DNA of 64,000 nucleotides from Serinus canaria. Its lineage: Eukaryota > Chordata > Aves > Passeriformes > Fringillidae. Location: the NCBI RefSeq assembly GCF_022539315.1, contig NC_066343.1, positions 49,567,473 to 49,631,472 on the forward strand, read 5' to 3'. Positions 60,286 to 64,000 of the stretch are shown piece after piece. The stretch's first letter is position 1. Every line of letters starts with the position of its first letter. Below the pieces are notes generated by a model. It was not told where the DNA came from. It saw only the letters and a list, made by a program, of their open reading frames with translations, and ran no database searches. Position numbers and translations under genes: made by a program.

Positions 60286-63200
60286 TGAAAGAAGGTTATG
60301 AAAGTGAGCTGAAGGCTTCCCAGAAGTAAATCTTGGAAGACATTTTACAAACGAGTGTGGCAGGGCCATGTCTGCAAATACATGAATGACAGCACTGCAA
60401 TGATGGATCACTGTGTCTTAATGTGACATTGTAAATTTATTCCCTGTCCCCAGTGCTAAATCCTAACCATCAACATGTAGGATGGAGAGACAAGTACCAC
60501 TGTGAAACTGTGAACTGAAGCAGAACTCCAGCTGATGAGAAAACAAAATCTATTAGGATAGGCTGTCATGAAACCACAGGTGGAGAAGAAACACTTTGTG
60601 ATGACAACCTGCTTTCATCACTAGACTAGCACCCATTACATCACCCATACCTCCTGAACCGAAGGTGGAAATACAGGGAAAATAAATGAACTCACAAATA
60701 AATAAGGTGAGGGAGTGGTGAGTGTGCAGTAAGAAATATGTCTTTGGAACATTTTGCATTATTTGACTGATGATATCAGATGTAAGGAGCACAAATAAAA
60801 TGCTAACAAAGTTAGAAGGCCATGGATATTGTAGCAAAATTTGTTATCTTGAATAAATGTGGCCAAAGGCTGTTATGATGGACAGCTTCCTGAAAGAGGA
60901 GGCCGAGGATAATACATGTGGTAACATGAAAACTCTCTTCAGAGGAAATGCCTAACAAGATAGACTATGTGGAACACAGACTAAAGACTGGATGTTGCAT
61001 TTTCTTGGCTTCTTCTCTTTCTTTATTATACATTGCAGAAAATGTAGAATGCTGATCCCACTGTGGGCAAGCAATCTCCTGGCATCTCTCCAGGAACTTG
61101 ATGGAACAGTTGTAGTACAGATTGCTTTTGTTGAGGTTAAAAGTTAAACAAAATTCTGACTTTAAACAGGTATTGGAAAATGTGCTTGGGCAAAACAGAG
61201 TCCTCAGGGCTAACCAATGAGTCAGGTGATTAAAGTTCTGCTTGGAACAGTTCATAAAACAATTCCCAGTTCGTGTCTGACAAACTTCCTTTGTCACCTG
61301 TGGGTTTTGTTAGTTACCTTCTACCCTTCCAAGAACAAACCTGTACTTTCTGCTTGTCATCATTAAGTGAAATGAAAAGCTTTTGTTAACCACTTTGAGT
61401 TGTTTGACTATGATAAAATAGTTTTGATTAGAGACTGCTTTATGTTACTTTCCAGAGTTTATTTTTCCTTTTAAAGGTAATATGAGACCATAGGTTAGAT
61501 TTAAAGTTTTCTTAAGTAGTCTGTCCAGAGGTAATAGATACTTCAGAGAAGAAAAGGCGATCTGTCTTCACTTGCATTATGCTTGCTGTTTTTCTTCTTC
61601 ATAACATGAAATGCATTTTATCTGCTGTTTCCAATACCATCAGCAGTCACAACTTGCAGTTGACCTCTTTAAGATAAGTACATGCTCTTAATGTGAGCTT
61701 TCTAATTCCCTGTGAAACAATAGAGTTGAGCTACCTCCTGTCTCTGCTCAGGGTGGGGGATTTATAACACCCCCAGGCTGAAAATAGACATGCTCCTAAG
61801 CTTGACATGGAAATGGAGAAACCAGGAGTGAAAAGTCTGTCATGAGAACTGCATCCATCCCAAGCAATATCATTTGGACCCATCTTGTAGCAGAGGATGA
61901 TGGACAAAATAGAAGAGATAATGACAGAATTGAAGGTTTGCATAGGATATTTTTAAAGCTAAACTGTTTCCATTTTGGGGAGCTTGGTGTTTAAAGAGTG
62001 ATTAACCAGCATTACAGAAAACTATTGTTGGTCAGGCCTGTCAAAGGAGAGGAGGCAACTGCAGATGAACAAATTAAAAGAAATATAAACAGCTACCTCA
62101 AAAAGTTTCAAGACCTTTTAAATTTTCCCTCACACAGTAGATACTCATTCCTCAAGGACTATATTTAAGGGAAGTTGGAAAACACAGGACCTGAGACATA
62201 TGGATTACTTTATCAAACGTACAGGGAGAAAACTAAATAGTATTACCTTTTGAAGACTCACGGCAGAGACTGAAAAAGCAAGAGTCAGCTTCAATCACTC
62301 TCAATAAACTAGTTAAGCATTGTTACAGATCTCTGTGAGAAGGCTCCTTGGCCTTCAATATTTTCTGTCCAATGGGCAAGGAAGTGATTGTCAAGGTATG
62401 CTCTAGGGGTTGTACCAATGAAAAAACTAATGCCTTCTTTTCCTCTCCTGGCTGAAGAGCTCCTTCCAGATTTTGAAGGTACTGCATGGACAGAGGAACT
62501 AATTCAGTAAATTCAGCTGCTGCTTTTCTGCTTCATACACCAGAGGAAAGGGGAAGAATCAAGCATTTTATGTTACCATGCATCTGTTTTAAAACAGATA
62601 ATCAATATCAACAATTAATAAACAATATGCATTTCATCTCTGTTATGAATTCTTACACAATTTTCAAACCTGCTAATTCATAGCTTATATTTTTTAAATA
62701 CAAAATTTCAATGTGATAAAAGCCAGACATAACTATGCATTGAATTTTTCCACAGTTAAAACAAGTAAATAATTTAACTTATTAAAAAATAATTCTAAGA
62801 AAAGCCCAATGCTATATTTAATGTGGAATTGTTCATTTGTTTGTGTGTTTGATTGGTTGGTTGGCTTTATTCTTGAAACCCTACATCAGAAAGTAGGTAG
62901 GGCCAATATAGAAAGACATGAAATGATATAGACCCTGGATGCTTGTGATCCGATTCTCTGGTCGAAGTAGGGCTGGTTTTGAAGTGAAGTCAGACTGCCT
63001 GGCCCTACCAAGCTTGTTGTGTCTCCAGTAACAGAGATTTCATCATCAATCTCTCTGGGCAACCCATGGACTGAAAAAGCCCAAACCTTCTTGACAAGCA
63101 ACGAAGGTAAAGGCACAGCTAATGCCTATTGCCTGACATCTTAGGTGCTTCCCATACAGAAGTGTAAACAAGTAATCCTTAGGTCATATTTGAAGGTTTG

Positions 63201-64000
63201 CAGTAACTTTTCTGGGATACCCCACCTCTAAGGTGGTCCCTTTACTCTTCCTAGGCAGTCTTTCAGCCCAAGAGTCTTGGACCAGATTTCAGCAAATAAT
63301 CAGATTGACCTAAACTCATCTCATTTTATCTCCTTTTTTTCAAGATCAGCCAGAAATAGTGCTTTTCTTTCTTCACTATTTCCAAGTTTGGGAGGTTGGT
63401 TAGGGTTATTTTCATTGCACAGGTTAGCTACACTGTCAGACTACTCACTTTCATCATTGATTTAGTATCTTTTTAAAACAACCAAAATCATACCTAGCAA
63501 CACTGATGTTATTAGTTCAGAGAGGTGAAGCAGGACTGTCACTTTTGTAGACTCATTGTATTTAAATCAAAGAGCATTCTGCACAGATTTTCCAAAATTG
63601 ACTAGCACATAAGTCTCTCTGTTTTGATTGCTTATGGCCATGCTTTTCTCTAATATGCAACCATGTGTTACTGATAACAATGTCAAATCAGTAGCCCCAG
63701 CAATACAGCCTCCTGCTTTCCCTTGGAATAGTTATACTGCAACTAGCAAGGATATCAGAGCAGCGTGCCAGCTGGAGAGTGGCTGACGTCAAGGGGAGCA
63801 ACCTCTGTGTTCACTCTGCCTCAGATCTGTCAGTTACTGTGTAGTGACCAGGAAGAATTTGTTGCAAAAATAACATTTGTGTACTATAAACTGAGGAGGT
63901 AAAAAAGAACTTAAGTTCAACTGCAAACACACTTCCTCATGTGTTATCTTAAATTAAATACCATGGAAGTTCTGGAAACACACAAGCAATTAACTTTGTG
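60286..64000. other. Single-copy DNA to the window end, no gene recognised
   Basis: Short ORFs only, AT-rich. A full palindromic CRE, TGACGTCA, lies at 63784-63791. A (TTGG)n-like GATTGGTTGGTTGG string lies near 62850. No repeats of known families are seen. Confidence 0.35.
63784..63791. promoter_or_regulatory. Consensus CRE palindrome TGACGTCA
   Basis: An exact 8-bp CREB/ATF site with its CpG intact. About one such 8-mer is expected by chance in 64 kb, fewer in CpG-poor DNA. No promoter context is visible nearby. Confidence 0.25.

Overview
The window looks like euchromatic DNA from a bird, most likely a songbird. I base this on the interspersed repeats: CR1 LINE fragments of several ages, plus avian-type LTRs, one of the ERVL class and probably also one with 6-bp target duplications. 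I see no mammalian L1 or Alu. Outside the repeats the DNA is AT-rich and poor in CpG. I recognised no host protein-coding gene, tRNA, rRNA or CRISPR array. The window is best read as an intergenic or intronic gene desert. Repeat families were recognised from memory of avian consensus sequences, not by a database search.

Layout. Positions 1-507 hold the 3' part of an LTR. From 836 to 3020 lies one minus-strand CR1, split by a complete 748-bp solo LTR of the same family as the first (1110-1857, with a clean 6-bp target duplication) and by a 274-bp (TTCCC)n array that sits between the endonuclease and reverse-transcriptase remnants. From 3021 to 25250 the DNA is mostly single-copy, with a CR1 fragment (10733-11048), a cluster of nested hairpins and tandem repeats (12759-12990), and one stretch that looks like a conserved element or exon (about 21062-21430). 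An ERVL-type LTR lies on the minus strand at 25251-25841 with a 5-bp duplication, followed by the last ~85 bp of an old CR1.

From 26 to 36 kb the notable items are two copies of a ~175-bp sequence about 2 kb apart (28312 and 30341), the longest ATG-started ORF (29444-30016) between them, and an open frame at 33729-34343 with plausible splice sites. A minus-strand CR1 3' end lies at 35642-36042. A nearly 1-kb plus-strand LTR lies at 39036-40034, just upstream of two back-to-back, almost perfect palindromes (40317-40391). From 40.4 to 59.3 kb I see simple repeats, small hairpins and candidate regulatory stretches. A fairly long CR1 3' half, including the catalytic FADD motif, occupies 59430-60285, preceded by a scrap of ERVL LTR.

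No set of genes works together here. The content is the debris of retrotransposition, simple-repeat growth and local palindrome-forming mutation in non-coding DNA. Nothing supports a new gene system. The best leads are the LTR with three E2F-consensus sites, the palindromes, the 28/30-kb repeat pair and two exon-like stretches.
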